A stretch of 64,000 bases of DNA from Chlorobiaceae bacterium (GTDB lineage Bacteria; Bacteroidota; Chlorobiia; Chlorobiales; Chlorobiaceae), in NCBI GenBank assembly GCA_013334965.1, contig JAAXWO010000001.1:337929-401928 (forward strand), written 5' to 3'. Shown here piece by piece: positions 1-7,438 of this stretch; the stretch's first letter is position 1; the number at the start of each line of letters is the position of its first letter. The notes beneath the pieces are model-generated. The model did no database searches, was not told where the DNA came from, and worked only from the letters and a program-made list of their open reading frames with translations. The translations under genes and the position numbers were made by a program.

Positions 1-375
1 CTGGCTGATGAGCTCCTCCGGAGGTGCTGGACGGTTCGCCTTGTACTGCTCGTAACGGTCGTGCCTGAAGGTCTTTTCACGGCTGTCGAAGGTTACGGCG
101 ATATAATGGGGACGGTAATCTTCGATGATCCTGAGCAGGCTGGAAACAAAGCCGAATACGGCGCCTGTCGGTATGCCCTCCTTTGTGGTCATCCTGGCCT
201 GCTGAAGCGCAAAGAAGGCGCGATAGACGAGCGCCATGCCGTCGAGCAGGAAGAGACCCGGTTTGGGCTCCTTTGCCGAAGGGGAGGGCTCGGCTTCGGT
301 GGTGCTCAGGTCGGCAATCGGCGCAGGCGCGGGAGAAGCGGTTGCGAAAAGGTCGAACTGGTTCTGGCTGCTCAT
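1..375 (-). CDS. polA: DNA polymerase I, N-terminal fragment (runs off window start)
   Basis: Only the first 125 codons are inside the window; the gene continues past position 1. After a low-complexity, Pro/Ala-rich leader of about 38 residues comes the start of the 5'-3' exonuclease (FEN) domain: LLDGMALVYRAFFAL with Asp45, then VTFDSREKTFRHD and YKANR near residues 94-115. The family removes RNA primers and fills gaps in Okazaki-fragment and repair synthesis. The start ATG overlaps the TGA of pheA in an ATGA arrangement (372-375), so pheA and polA are co-transcribed and probably translationally coupled. The polymerase and 3'-5' exonuclease domains are not visible, so full-length PolA is inferred from the domain start; a stand-alone 5' exonuclease cannot be excluded. 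Confidence 0.88.
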   Translation of the reverse strand, partial: MSSQNQFDLFATASPAPAPIADLSTTEAEPSPSAKEPKPGLFLLDGMALVYRAFFALQQARMTTKEGIPTGAVFGFVSSLLRIIEDYRPHYIAVTFDSREKTFRHDRYEQYKANRPAPPEELISQ

Positions 376-1214
376 GGATTTATTACGCCATAGCTGCCGA
401 GCACCTTGATCATAGGGGCAAACTCCCTGAGGTGCTCGAGTGCGTTGTGGATATTGGGATCGTCGCTGTGGCCCAGGAAATCGGCGTAAAACAGGTATTC
501 AAAGGCTTTTTTCTTCGATGGGCGAGACTCGATCTTGGTGAGGTCGATGCCGCGAAGCGCAAGGGTTGCCAGGGCCTTGAAGAGCGACCCCTGTTCGTTT
601 GGCAGTGAAAAGACGATCGATGTTTTCTGCTGCTGCGTGTCAGGCTGGTTCTTGAGATGCGAAACGTCGGGGTTGTCCTGACGGGCGATACAGAAAAAGC
701 GCGTTATGTTCCACTCTTCGTCGGCGAGCTCTTCCTGGAGGATTTCCAGTCCGTAGAGCTCACCGGCACGTTTGGACGCAATGGCCAGTACCGACGGATC
801 ACCGCCTGCTGCGACGATCTTGGCGCTCCCGGCAGTGTCATAGGCAGCTTCCGCCCTGATGTTCGGGTGTTCGGTGATGAAGTTGTGGCACTGCGCAAGG
901 GCCTGTGGATGCGAAAGCACCTTTGTTGCCTTTTCGGCTGAAGAGCCGGGAAGGCCAAGAAGGCAGTGCTCGACCTTGACGAACGTCTCGGCAAGGATGA
1001 CCACCGGCCTGCGGAGCAGCAGGTCGTAGTTCTGGTGGATGCTTCCGCCGAGCGAGTTCTCGATCGGGATTACCCCGTAGTCGGCCTTTTTGTCCATGAC
1101 GGCAGCGAAAACGTCGTCGAAGCTCTCGCAAGGTTGAGGTTTCCCGAACCTGAGAGCCGCTATTTCGCTGTATGCGCCGGGTTCCCCCTGATAAGCGATC
1201 AACCAGTTTGTCAT
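372..1214 (-). CDS. pheA: Prephenate dehydratase
   Basis: 280 residues. It converts prephenate to phenylpyruvate, the committed step to phenylalanine, in the cytoplasm. The dehydratase domain covers about residues 4-185 and carries the catalytic TRF motif at 171-173 (NITRFFCIAR). A C-terminal ACT domain at about 197-275 contains the ESRP motif at 229-232, which in this family binds phenylalanine for feedback inhibition. There is no N-terminal chorismate mutase domain, so it is the monofunctional type. It is the first gene of the leftward pheA-polA pair and diverges from yebC across a 124-bp gap. The start at 1214 gives the family's usual N-terminus (YQGEPGAYSE). Confidence 0.95.
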   Translation of the reverse strand: MTNWLIAYQGEPGAYSEIAALRFGKPQPCESFDDVFAAVMDKKADYGVIPIENSLGGSIHQNYDLLLRRPVVILAETFVKVEHCLLGLPGSSAEKATKVLSHPQALAQCHNFITEHPNIRAEAAYDTAGSAKIVAAGGDPSVLAIASKRAGELYGLEILQEELADEEWNITRFFCIARQDNPDVSHLKNQPDTQQQKTSIVFSLPNEQGSLFKALATLALRGIDLTKIESRPSKKKAFEYLFYADFLGHSDDPNIHNALEHLREFAPMIKVLGSYGVINP

Positions 1215-1338
1215 TCTTTGTTCTTGTGATTAACTTTACCGCTACCTACGCAATGATGTTTTCTTTTCTTAAAGAAAATAAATCTTTTGTCATAAACGCG
1301 GCATTTCAGGAATACTATCAATCATCGGGTTGTAACTT

Positions 1339-2091
1339 ATGTCAGGACACAGTAAATGGGCGACTATCAAGCGAAAGAAAGCCGCCACTGATCAGAAAAG
1401 GGGAAATCTGTTCACCAAGCTCGTCAAAGAGATCACCATAGCGGCCAAAATGGGAGGCGGCGACCCTTCAGGTAACCCGAGGCTGAGGCTTGCCATCGAT
1501 ACCGCAAGGGCCAACTCAATGCCGATGGACAACATCCAGCGTGCAGTCAAGAAGGGTACCGGAGAGCTTGAAGGTGCAATGTACGAAGAGATCACCTACG
1601 AAGGTTACGGACCGGGAGGCATTGCCATCATCATCGAGACGGCGACTGACAACAGGAACAGGACTGTGGCAGACATCAGGCATCTGATGAGCAGGAACGG
1701 AGGTTCCCTGGGTGAGAGCGGCAGCGTGGCATGGATGTTCCAGCGGAAAGGATCGATCGATATCCTGAAGTCTGCGGCTTCGGAAGACCAGCTCATGGAG
1801 CTGCTGCTTGATGCGGGCCTTGAAGAGCTGGAGGGAGATGACGAACAGTATTATACCGTACTGACCGATGTCAGGGACCTTGAGACTGCCAAGAAGGTGC
1901 TTGAAGGAGCCGGTATTCCATTTGAGAACGCCAAGATGGACCTTCTTCCCGACACCTATGTCGAACTCGACGGCGATGATGCGCGCAAGGCGATCAAGCT
2001 CATCGACGCCCTCGAAAGCAGCGACGATGCCCAGGCGGTATACAGCAATATGGAGATAAGCGAGAATGCGATGGAAAGCCTTGAAGACTGA
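1339..2091 (+). CDS. yebC: YebC/PmpR-family protein (TACO1 family)
   Basis: 250 residues, full length for the family. The N-terminus [20 protein letters not shown] is the hallmark of YebC/TACO1 proteins. They were described first as DNA-binding transcriptional regulators; some members have since been linked to translation through difficult peptide stretches. Three alpha/beta domains are expected, with the conserved segment [13 protein letters not shown] near residues 92-104. Rightward gene order is yebC-ruvC-pgsA, with only three bases between the yebC stop and the ruvC start. The yebC-ruvC pairing is common in bacteria. Which role this copy plays cannot be told from sequence. Confidence 0.93.
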   Translation: MSGHSKWATIKRKKAATDQKRGNLFTKLVKEITIAAKMGGGDPSGNPRLRLAIDTARANSMPMDNIQRAVKKGTGELEGAMYEEITYEGYGPGGIAIIIETATDNRNRTVADIRHLMSRNGGSLGESGSVAWMFQRKGSIDILKSAASEDQLMELLLDAGLEELEGDDEQYYTVLTDVRDLETAKKVLEGAGIPFENAKMDLLPDTYVELDGDDARKAIKLIDALESSDDAQAVYSNMEISENAMESLED

Positions 2092-2094
2092 ACC

Positions 2095-2664
2095 ATGATT
2101 GTCATGGGCATTGATCCGGGAAGCCGGAAAACCGGATATGGTGTCATCAGTCAGGGCACGGAAGGATTTCATGTCCATGGGTCAGGGCTCATTCGTCCGG
2201 ATGTCTCGAAGTCGATGAACGAAAGGATATGGCAGATATGCACCGCTCTCGAAGAGCTCATCGCGTCGATGAGGCCGGAATGTGTGGCTGTTGAAACGGC
2301 GTTTCTCGGTCGCAATGTCAGGAGCGCGCTCATATTGGGCCAGGTCAGGGGAGCGGTACTCGCTACCGCCATGAGATGTGGAGTTACCGTGCGCGAGTAT
2401 GCGCCGAGAGAGGTCAAGCTCTCCGTTACCGGGAGCGGTTCGGCAGGCAAGGAGCAGGTCGCTGCGATGCTCTCACGGCTTCTGGAACTTGGAGATGAAA
2501 AGAGGCCTCTTGATGTTACCGATGCGCTCGGGATAGCATATTGCGATCTTTCGAGAAATGCTGGAGGCGTGATCCTGCGTGATTCGATACAGGGCCGGGG
2601 CAAGAAGAGCCGAAAACAGGGGTGGTCGGCTTTTATCGACGATCATCCGGAACTCGTCGCCTGA
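2095..2664 (+). CDS. ruvC: Holliday junction resolvase RuvC
   Basis: 189 residues. RuvC is the dimeric, Mg-dependent endonuclease that cuts Holliday junctions after RuvAB branch migration. The acidic residues are in place: Asp7 in [12 protein letters not shown], Glu67 in [11 protein letters not shown], and Asp140/Asp143 in [10 protein letters not shown]. The C-terminal tail of about 30 residues is basic. It follows yebC by three bases. ruvB lies about 35 kb away at 37.3 kb in this window and ruvA is not seen, so the ruv genes are dispersed here. Confidence 0.96.
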   Translation: MIVMGIDPGSRKTGYGVISQGTEGFHVHGSGLIRPDVSKSMNERIWQICTALEELIASMRPECVAVETAFLGRNVRSALILGQVRGAVLATAMRCGVTVREYAPREVKLSVTGSGSAGKEQVAAMLSRLLELGDEKRPLDVTDALGIAYCDLSRNAGGVILRDSIQGRGKKSRKQGWSAFIDDHPELVA

Positions 2665-2692
2665 CTTTGGTGGCTGCTGATCGCCGCCGACG

Positions 2693-3289
2693 GTGATGAG
2701 GAATGGATTCTCTCAGAACAAAACCATAAGAAACGTGCAGGGACATATTTTCAATATCCCGAATTTCCTGAGTTTTCTGAGGATTCTGCTGATTCCCTGG
2801 TTTATCTATTGCCTTCACACAGGGCAGTCTGGAACGGCGATGGTCATTATGATTGTCGCATTGCTTTCAGATTGGTTCGACGGTCAGACGGCCAGATGGA
2901 CCAACGAGGTTTCTGATATGGGAAAGATCCTGGATCCGCTTGCCGACAAACTGTGCCTGGCCAGCGTAGCACTCTATTTTCTCTGGAAAGGGGAGTTGCC
3001 CCTATGGTTCGTATCGTTCGTCGTGCTACGTGACCTGGTGATTTTCTTTGGCGCGGCATGGATCCGTCATCGCCACAACGTGCTGACTACCTCTCTCTGG
3101 CCTGGCAAGTGGGCCGTAGGATTCGTTTCGATGATGTTCATCACCATGGTATGGCCGCTTTCCTTTTTCGACCGCTGGCCGGTCAAGGAATTTTTCATGT
3201 ATCTCTCCTCAGCCACGCTTCTCTACTCCTTTGTCGAATACTGCATCAGGTTCTACCGGATCCAGCAGGAATCTAAAAGAAAGCCCTGA
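2693..3289 (+). CDS. pgsA: CDP-alcohol phosphatidyltransferase, probably phosphatidylglycerophosphate synthase
   Basis: About 198 residues with several hydrophobic membrane segments. The complete CDP-alcohol phosphotransferase motif D-G-x2-A-R-x8-G-x3-D-x3-D is present: Asp63, Gly64, Ala67, Arg68, Gly77, Asp81 and Asp85. The likely reaction is CDP-diacylglycerol plus glycerol-3-phosphate giving phosphatidylglycerophosphate, the route to phosphatidylglycerol. The start is either GTG at 2693 or the adjacent ATG at 2696. The motif is shared with phosphatidylserine synthase, so the substrate is an inference. A PS decarboxylase is encoded at 51 kb, which means a separate PS synthase must exist. 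Last gene of the yebC-ruvC-pgsA group. Confidence 0.82.
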   Translation: MMRNGFSQNKTIRNVQGHIFNIPNFLSFLRILLIPWFIYCLHTGQSGTAMVIMIVALLSDWFDGQTARWTNEVSDMGKILDPLADKLCLASVALYFLWKGELPLWFVSFVVLRDLVIFFGAAWIRHRHNVLTTSLWPGKWAVGFVSMMFITMVWPLSFFDRWPVKEFFMYLSSATLLYSFVEYCIRFYRIQQESKRKP

Positions 3290-3486
3290 TCCGCTTACGA
3301 TTTAAGTCTCCCCATTTACCCTTCATGGCTGCTATGCCTTGCCTCGCAAGCTTGTCCACACATTAACACGCTGAATATTGACTAGTGTAAACAGATGGTG
3401 CATATGCGTATCTATATGAGAAATTAAGTTATTGTAAATAAACGATATAGAGGGGCGCTCCCGCATTTTTTCCGTTTTGGTGAAAA

Positions 3487-3540
3487 TGTGGATAACTTGT
3501 TGGCAACCTGTTGGCAGGGGTGTTGGTAAGGTGTTGAAAA
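3487..3540 (-). promoter_or_regulatory. Cluster of one perfect and four degenerate DnaA boxes
   Basis: Written on the plus strand the 9-mers are TGTGGATAA (3487-3495, the exact complement of TTATCCACA), TGTTGGCAA (3498-3506), TGTTGGCAG (3509-3517), TGTTGGTAA (3521-3529) and TGTTGAAAA (3532-3540). Spacing is 11, 11, 12 and 11 bases, about one helical turn. Such phased arrays next to AT-rich DNA are typical of DnaA-binding regions. Whether this one acts in replication is inference; no dnaA or dnaN gene is in the window. Confidence 0.5.
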
Positions 3541-3610
3541 GGAAGATGATGGAAGGTGTCGGCGACAGGTAGATGCGATTTTTCCAATCTGTCAAGGTTC
3601 AGCCGGTAAC

Positions 3611-3646
3611 GTAAAAAGGGCTGCCTTTTCAGGTAGCCCTTTTTAC
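3611..3646 (-). terminator. Hairpin terminator downstream of lpxC-fabZ
   Basis: 15-base arms GTAAAAAGGGCTGCC and GGTAGCCCTTTTTAC pair with one G-T mismatch around a 6-base loop. A-rich and T-rich ends on both sides make it look bidirectional. It lies 44 bases after the lpxC-fabZ stop. Confidence 0.85.
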
Positions 3647-3689
3647 TTCATGACTGCTATTATACAGCCTGATCTCCAGTTCGGTCAGT

Positions 3690-5093
3690 TCAGCTTTTTT
3701 TTGTCATGACCGTGGCCATGAGGGATGCTTCGCAGACCAGTTCGCCCCTTACGTAGGCTTTCGCGTCGAACTGGCAAACCGTGCGGCGTTTATTGGTCAT
3801 AATTGCCTCGATGACGAGCGTGTCTCCTGGCAGCACCGGTTTGCGGAAACGCGCCTTGTCGATACCCATGAAGAAAACGACGGAGTTTTTGATGTTCTCG
3901 TTGCCGTTGAGCATCATGATGCCGCCGGTCTGGGCCATGGCTTCGATGATGAGTACGCCGGGCATGACGGGGTTTCCGGGGAAATGACCCTGGAAGAAGG
4001 GTTCGTTCATCGTTACGTTCTTGATCGATACGATCTTTTCGTCAAGGCTGAACTCGACGATCTTGTCGATAAGAAGGAACGGGTAGCGATGCGGAAGAAT
4101 GTTCTGGATCGCATTGATGTCGAAGATGACGCCGGCTTTCTTCTCGTGCTGGAACTGGCGGGCCAGTTTGTTGCGATCAGCATACTTTTTGAGCTGCTTG
4201 ACGAATTCGACGTTCGATGCGTGGCCGGGACGAGCCGCAAGCACCTGTGCCTTGATCGGCATACCCAGAAGTGCCAGATCGCCGAGAAGGTCGAGGAGTT
4301 TGTGACGTGCGGGTTCGTTCGGATAACGCAGTTCACGGTTGTTCAGGATGCCGTTCTGGCCGAGAACGAGATGAGAGCTGTCCACGCCGATAAGGCCGGC
4401 CAGGCTCTTGATTTCGGTCTGTTCGAGCTGCTTGTCGACGATGACGATCGCGTTGTCGACATCGGCGCCCTTGATGATGCCCTGGTTTGCGAGGGTCTCG
4501 ACTTCGCTCAGGAAGCAGAAGGTGCGGCAAGGGGCAAAGTCCTTGAGGAACTCGGTGTTGAGGTCGAACAGTCCGGAGTGCTGTGATCCGAGCGCCGGGT
4601 TCTTGTAGTCGACCATGACCGTTGTCCTGAAGCCGTCGAGCGGCAGGGCAACGATATCAACGCCTTGCTGGGCGTTGTGGAACTCTATGGTTTCGTCGAT
4701 GACGAGGTAGTTTTTTGGCTCCTCCTGTTCGGCGATGCCTGCGGAGATAATGGCGTCGGCGAAGGGGCGGGCGCTGCCATCCATCACCGGCGGCTCAGGA
4801 CCGTCGATTTCTATACGGCAATTGTCGATCTGCAGGCCGTAAAGGGCAGCAAGGACATGTTCCGTGGTGTGCACCTTGACATCTCCTATGCCGATGGTGG
4901 TGCCCCGAAGGACATCGACGACGTGATCGATGAGAGCCGGAATTTCAGGGCAGTCGTCGATATCGGTTCTTACGAAAGTGTAGCCGTAATTTTCAGGAGC
5001 CGGCTTGAAGGTGATCGTGCACTCACGACCGGTATGGAGTCCGGTGCCGGTGAGGGAGACCTCTTTCTGGAGGGTACGCTGATGAATGAGCAT
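3690..5093 (-). CDS. lpxC: Bifunctional LpxC deacetylase / FabZ dehydratase fusion
   Basis: 467 residues with two fused enzymes. Residues 1 to about 300 are LpxC, the zinc-dependent UDP-3-O-acyl-GlcNAc deacetylase that commits precursor to lipid A. Probable zinc ligands are His79 (TEHV), His264 (ARHKLLD) and Asp268. Residues about 325-467 are FabZ, the 3-hydroxyacyl-ACP dehydratase of fatty-acid synthesis, with ILPHRYPFLLID at 332-343 and catalytic His370 and Glu384 in GHFPGNPVMPGVLIIEAMAQ. Both activities use 3-hydroxyacyl-ACP metabolism, so fusion ties lipid A to fatty-acid flux. The fusion is known from Bacteroidetes and Chlorobi and supports the taxonomic call. Single leftward gene with its own terminator. 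Confidence 0.96.
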   Translation of the reverse strand: MLIHQRTLQKEVSLTGTGLHTGRECTITFKPAPENYGYTFVRTDIDDCPEIPALIDHVVDVLRGTTIGIGDVKVHTTEHVLAALYGLQIDNCRIEIDGPEPPVMDGSARPFADAIISAGIAEQEEPKNYLVIDETIEFHNAQQGVDIVALPLDGFRTTVMVDYKNPALGSQHSGLFDLNTEFLKDFAPCRTFCFLSEVETLANQGIIKGADVDNAIVIVDKQLEQTEIKSLAGLIGVDSSHLVLGQNGILNNRELRYPNEPARHKLLDLLGDLALLGMPIKAQVLAARPGHASNVEFVKQLKKYADRNKLARQFQHEKKAGVIFDINAIQNILPHRYPFLLIDKIVEFSLDEKIVSIKNVTMNEPFFQGHFPGNPVMPGVLIIEAMAQTGGIMMLNGNENIKNSVVFFMGIDKARFRKPVLPGDTLVIEAIMTNKRRTVCQFDAKAYVRGELVCEASLMATVMTKKS

Positions 5094-5166
5094 GGGTGGG
5101 GATGCTTACAATGGTAAAAGATGAAGAAGATACGAAAGAGCTTACTACTCTTCAAATCATGGCTTC

Positions 5167-5970
5167 TCAGTGATGTTCCGGAGCAAAATGCCTCAGGGCT
5201 TTTTCCAGAAGCATTGGGTGGGTGATCCCGCTTCCTGCAATGATGCTGTGATGTCGGAACACATCCTCGGAACCGTCGAATCCGGTGACTGTGCCTCCGG
5301 CTTCGCGAACCAGAAGGACACCGGCAGCGAAATCCCATGGGTAGAGCCGATACTCCCAGAATCCGTCGAACCTTCCGGCTGCAGTGTAGGCCAGGTCTAT
5401 GGCTGCTGAACCGGCTCGCCTGATGCCGGCCGAATCTTGGATGACCTCTTTCAGCATGGCGATGTAGCGTTCAATGTAGCCGTCGTAATCCTTGAAGGGC
5501 AGGCCGGTAGCGATCATGAAGCTCTCTTTGGAGTGCCGGTCGGTCACCCTTATCGGGGTTCCGTTCAGGAAGGCTCCCTTGCCCTTTTCGGCAGTGAAGA
5601 GCTCTCCAAGCACCGGCTGGTAGACCACTCCGGCAGCCAACTCGCCGTCTCTGTCGCGCAGGGCGATGCTGATGGCGAATACAGGGAAGGAGTGGATGAA
5701 GTTGAGCGTTCCATCAAGCGGATCGACGATCCAGGTCCTTCCGGAAGATCCTTCACCCGTTGTGCCCTCCTCGCACAGCAGGCTGTCGTCGGGGAAGTTT
5801 TCCCTGATGAGCGACGTGATGGCCTCCTCGCATTGCCTGTCGACCTCTGTGACGAAGTCCTTGAACTCTTTGGCGATGATTTCAGGCCTGGAAAGGTCAC
5901 CGAGCCTGGCACGTGTTATGGCCCCGGCCTTTCGGGCGGCTTCGATGGCGGTCTGGAGTTCTTTGCTCAT
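5167..5970 (-). CDS. Inositol monophosphatase family protein (SuhB/CysQ-like)
   Basis: 267 residues from the ATG at 5970 (MSKELQTAIEAAR). A longer open frame starts at 6018 but its extra 16 residues look unlike the family. Metal and phosphate motifs are complete: Glu68 (LLCEEGT), Asp83-Pro-Leu-Asp86-Gly-Thr, and WDFAAGVLLVREAGG near residue 209. The family hydrolyses phosphate monoesters (inositol-1-phosphate, 3'-phosphoadenosine 5'-phosphate, or sugar bisphosphates) with Mg. The substrate is not decided by the sequence, so no symbol is given. It lies 73 bases upstream of lpxC in the same direction and may be co-transcribed with it. Confidence 0.88.
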   Translation of the reverse strand: MSKELQTAIEAARKAGAITRARLGDLSRPEIIAKEFKDFVTEVDRQCEEAITSLIRENFPDDSLLCEEGTTGEGSSGRTWIVDPLDGTLNFIHSFPVFAISIALRDRDGELAAGVVYQPVLGELFTAEKGKGAFLNGTPIRVTDRHSKESFMIATGLPFKDYDGYIERYIAMLKEVIQDSAGIRRAGSAAIDLAYTAAGRFDGFWEYRLYPWDFAAGVLLVREAGGTVTGFDGSEDVFRHHSIIAGSGITHPMLLEKALRHFAPEHH

Positions 5971-6267
5971 AATGGTGGCAACATGAATCACGGTCGTTTT
6001 TTGACTGCAATATATCATTTGCCCATTACAGAAGAGGCGTCATGACCGTGAAATCCGATCCGGGGTGAAAGTTGATGAAAAATCGAAGCGAATTAAACGT
6101 AACAGGAATTATCTGCTTGAGATAGTGTTATATAGTAAAAAGGGTTCCATGATGAGCTGCAAGGGTGGCGTGTTCTCTGGCTTGAGGCTTCAACAGTTTG
6201 TCATGGATTGAGGGGAGTGTATCGTCAACCGCACCGGGCAAGCTTCCCGGCGCACCAACCACAGGAA

Positions 6268-6747
6268 ATGAAGAACGAAAGAGTCCTTACGATCGCGTTG
6301 TGTATAGGCATATGCATGCTATTTGCCTACGCGGGTAGTTTATTTACCCCTGTTGCCGGGTCATGGTACTATACGACATTGGTCAAGCCTCCATGGAATC
6401 CGCCGAACTGGCTTTTTCCTCCAGTATGGACCGTGTTGTTCATTCTGATGGGGGTCGCCCTGTCATTGGTGCTCGACAAGGGTACCGAAAAAAAAGAGGT
6501 CAGGCAAAGTACGCTTCTGTTCGGAGTACAGCTTTTTCTGAACCTCGGATGGTCTCTCTCCTTTTTCGGTTTTCAGTCCCCGCTTGCAGGATTCATTGAG
6601 ATACTCGTCCTCTGGGCTTTCATTGTCGCAACGATCATCTCTTTTGCAAAGGTATCGAAAGCAGCCGCCATTTGCCTTGTGCCCTATCTGCTGTGGGTGA
6701 GCTTCGCTTCGTTTCTGAATTTCGTCATCCTCCGGCTCAACTCCTGA
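6268..6747 (+). CDS. tspO: TspO/MBR family (tryptophan-rich sensory) membrane protein
   Basis: 159 residues from the ATG at 6268, preceded by ACAGGA. An in-frame upstream start at 6208 would add 20 residues that do not resemble the family. Five hydrophobic membrane helices fit the TspO fold. The loop signature WYYTTLVKPPWNPPNWLFPP follows helix 1. TspO proteins bind and in some cases degrade porphyrins, and in photosynthetic bacteria they are linked to tetrapyrrole control. A tie to bacteriochlorophyll metabolism is therefore plausible but inferred. It converges on the DUF4405-like gene with only 11 bases between stops. Confidence 0.93.
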   Translation: MKNERVLTIALCIGICMLFAYAGSLFTPVAGSWYYTTLVKPPWNPPNWLFPPVWTVLFILMGVALSLVLDKGTEKKEVRQSTLLFGVQLFLNLGWSLSFFGFQSPLAGFIEILVLWAFIVATIISFAKVSKAAAICLVPYLLWVSFASFLNFVILRLNS

Positions 6748-6758
6748 GCTGGCAGAGG

Positions 6759-7247
6759 CTATTCGAACAGCATGGCAAGCACTTCGATATCTTTTTTGTT
6801 GTTCGCTGCTGCTATGCTGGTGATGTTGTCATGCTTGTCACTGACCTTGATGCCTCTGGTTTCAAGCATCTGAACAGCCTGTTCCGGAGTTTTTTGGGCG
6901 GCTGACGCGACAGTTTCGAGCGGAGCTGATGAGAGCCCCTTCGCGATTTTCATTACAGGGTTTCCTGAGCCGCCTTTCATCGGCACAACAATGGCCATCA
7001 AGGTGACGATCGCTCCCGCAGCTATGATTGAAACACCTGATTTGCGCTTTAGATATGCCAGGAACTGTTTCTTGTTCGCGATGGTGTGGATCGTCGCTCC
7101 GGCCACCAGAAGCCAGCTCAGCCATTCATGGACAGGCTTGACCAGTCCGTCTGCCTTGTGGAAAAACATCAGTACGCCGGTTACCGCCGAAATGGTGAAT
7201 GCTGCGATGACCATTGGGGTGGCCCAGTTTCTGAGTGAGGTGTTCAT
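6759..7247 (-). CDS. DUF4405-like membrane protein
   Basis: 162 residues from the ATG at 7247; an earlier in-frame start adds only eight residues. Hydrophobic helices cover about residues 8-27, 38-56 and 75-93 (numbered from this start). His residues sit near helices (FFHKAD, VHEWLS, ATIHTIAN), a pattern found in small cytochrome-b-like DUF4405 proteins. The remaining C-terminal part of about 65 residues is soluble, helical and charged, and contains TPEQAVQMLETRGIKV. Function is unknown. The His placement would allow haem binding, but that is an inference. It converges on tspO. Confidence 0.7.
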   Translation of the reverse strand: MNTSLRNWATPMVIAAFTISAVTGVLMFFHKADGLVKPVHEWLSWLLVAGATIHTIANKKQFLAYLKRKSGVSIIAAGAIVTLMAIVVPMKGGSGNPVMKIAKGLSSAPLETVASAAQKTPEQAVQMLETRGIKVSDKHDNITSIAAANNKKDIEVLAMLFE

Positions 7248-7370
7248 GATGTTCGTCAATTGTTGTTGCAAAAGGTGTCATTTACCCATCTGACGATAAC
7301 GGGGTAAATTTCAAGCGCGATGATTTCGGTTATTTATGTTGAACTGCTGGCCTCAAACTGGCCATGAAAC

Positions 7371-7400
7371 AGAAAGAGCGGCATCAAAGCCGCTCTTTCT
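7371..7400. terminator. Bidirectional hairpin terminator after acs
   Basis: Perfect 12-base arms AGAAAGAGCGGC and GCCGCTCTTTCT flank a 6-base loop. It lies 39 bases beyond the acs stop on the minus strand. Confidence 0.8.
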
Positions 7401-7438
7401 GTTTCGATATGTCGGTTCCGTTTCCGGAGGCGATTCTC

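Larger units (their letters stand above)
3290..3689 (+). other. 400-bp gap between convergent genes with a DnaA-box-like cluster
   Basis: pgsA and lpxC-fabZ point toward each other, so no promoter is needed here, yet the gap is 400 bp. It holds TTGTCCACA at 3352-3360, an AT-rich stretch at about 3400-3450, then five DnaA-box-like 9-mers on one strand (3487-3540), the first a perfect box. A strong hairpin terminator lies at 3611-3646. The one open frame across it on the minus strand looks non-coding (low-complexity, no family resemblance). Confidence 0.7.

Noticed and set aside
3397..3424. dif-like 28-bp site
   Set aside because: Two 11-base arms match the E. coli dif arms at only about 7 and 8 positions and the 6-base centre does not match; too weak to call.
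3332..3595. 87-codon minus-strand frame in the pgsA-lpxC gap
   Set aside because: Low-complexity translation that runs through the DnaA-box-like cluster; no start context.
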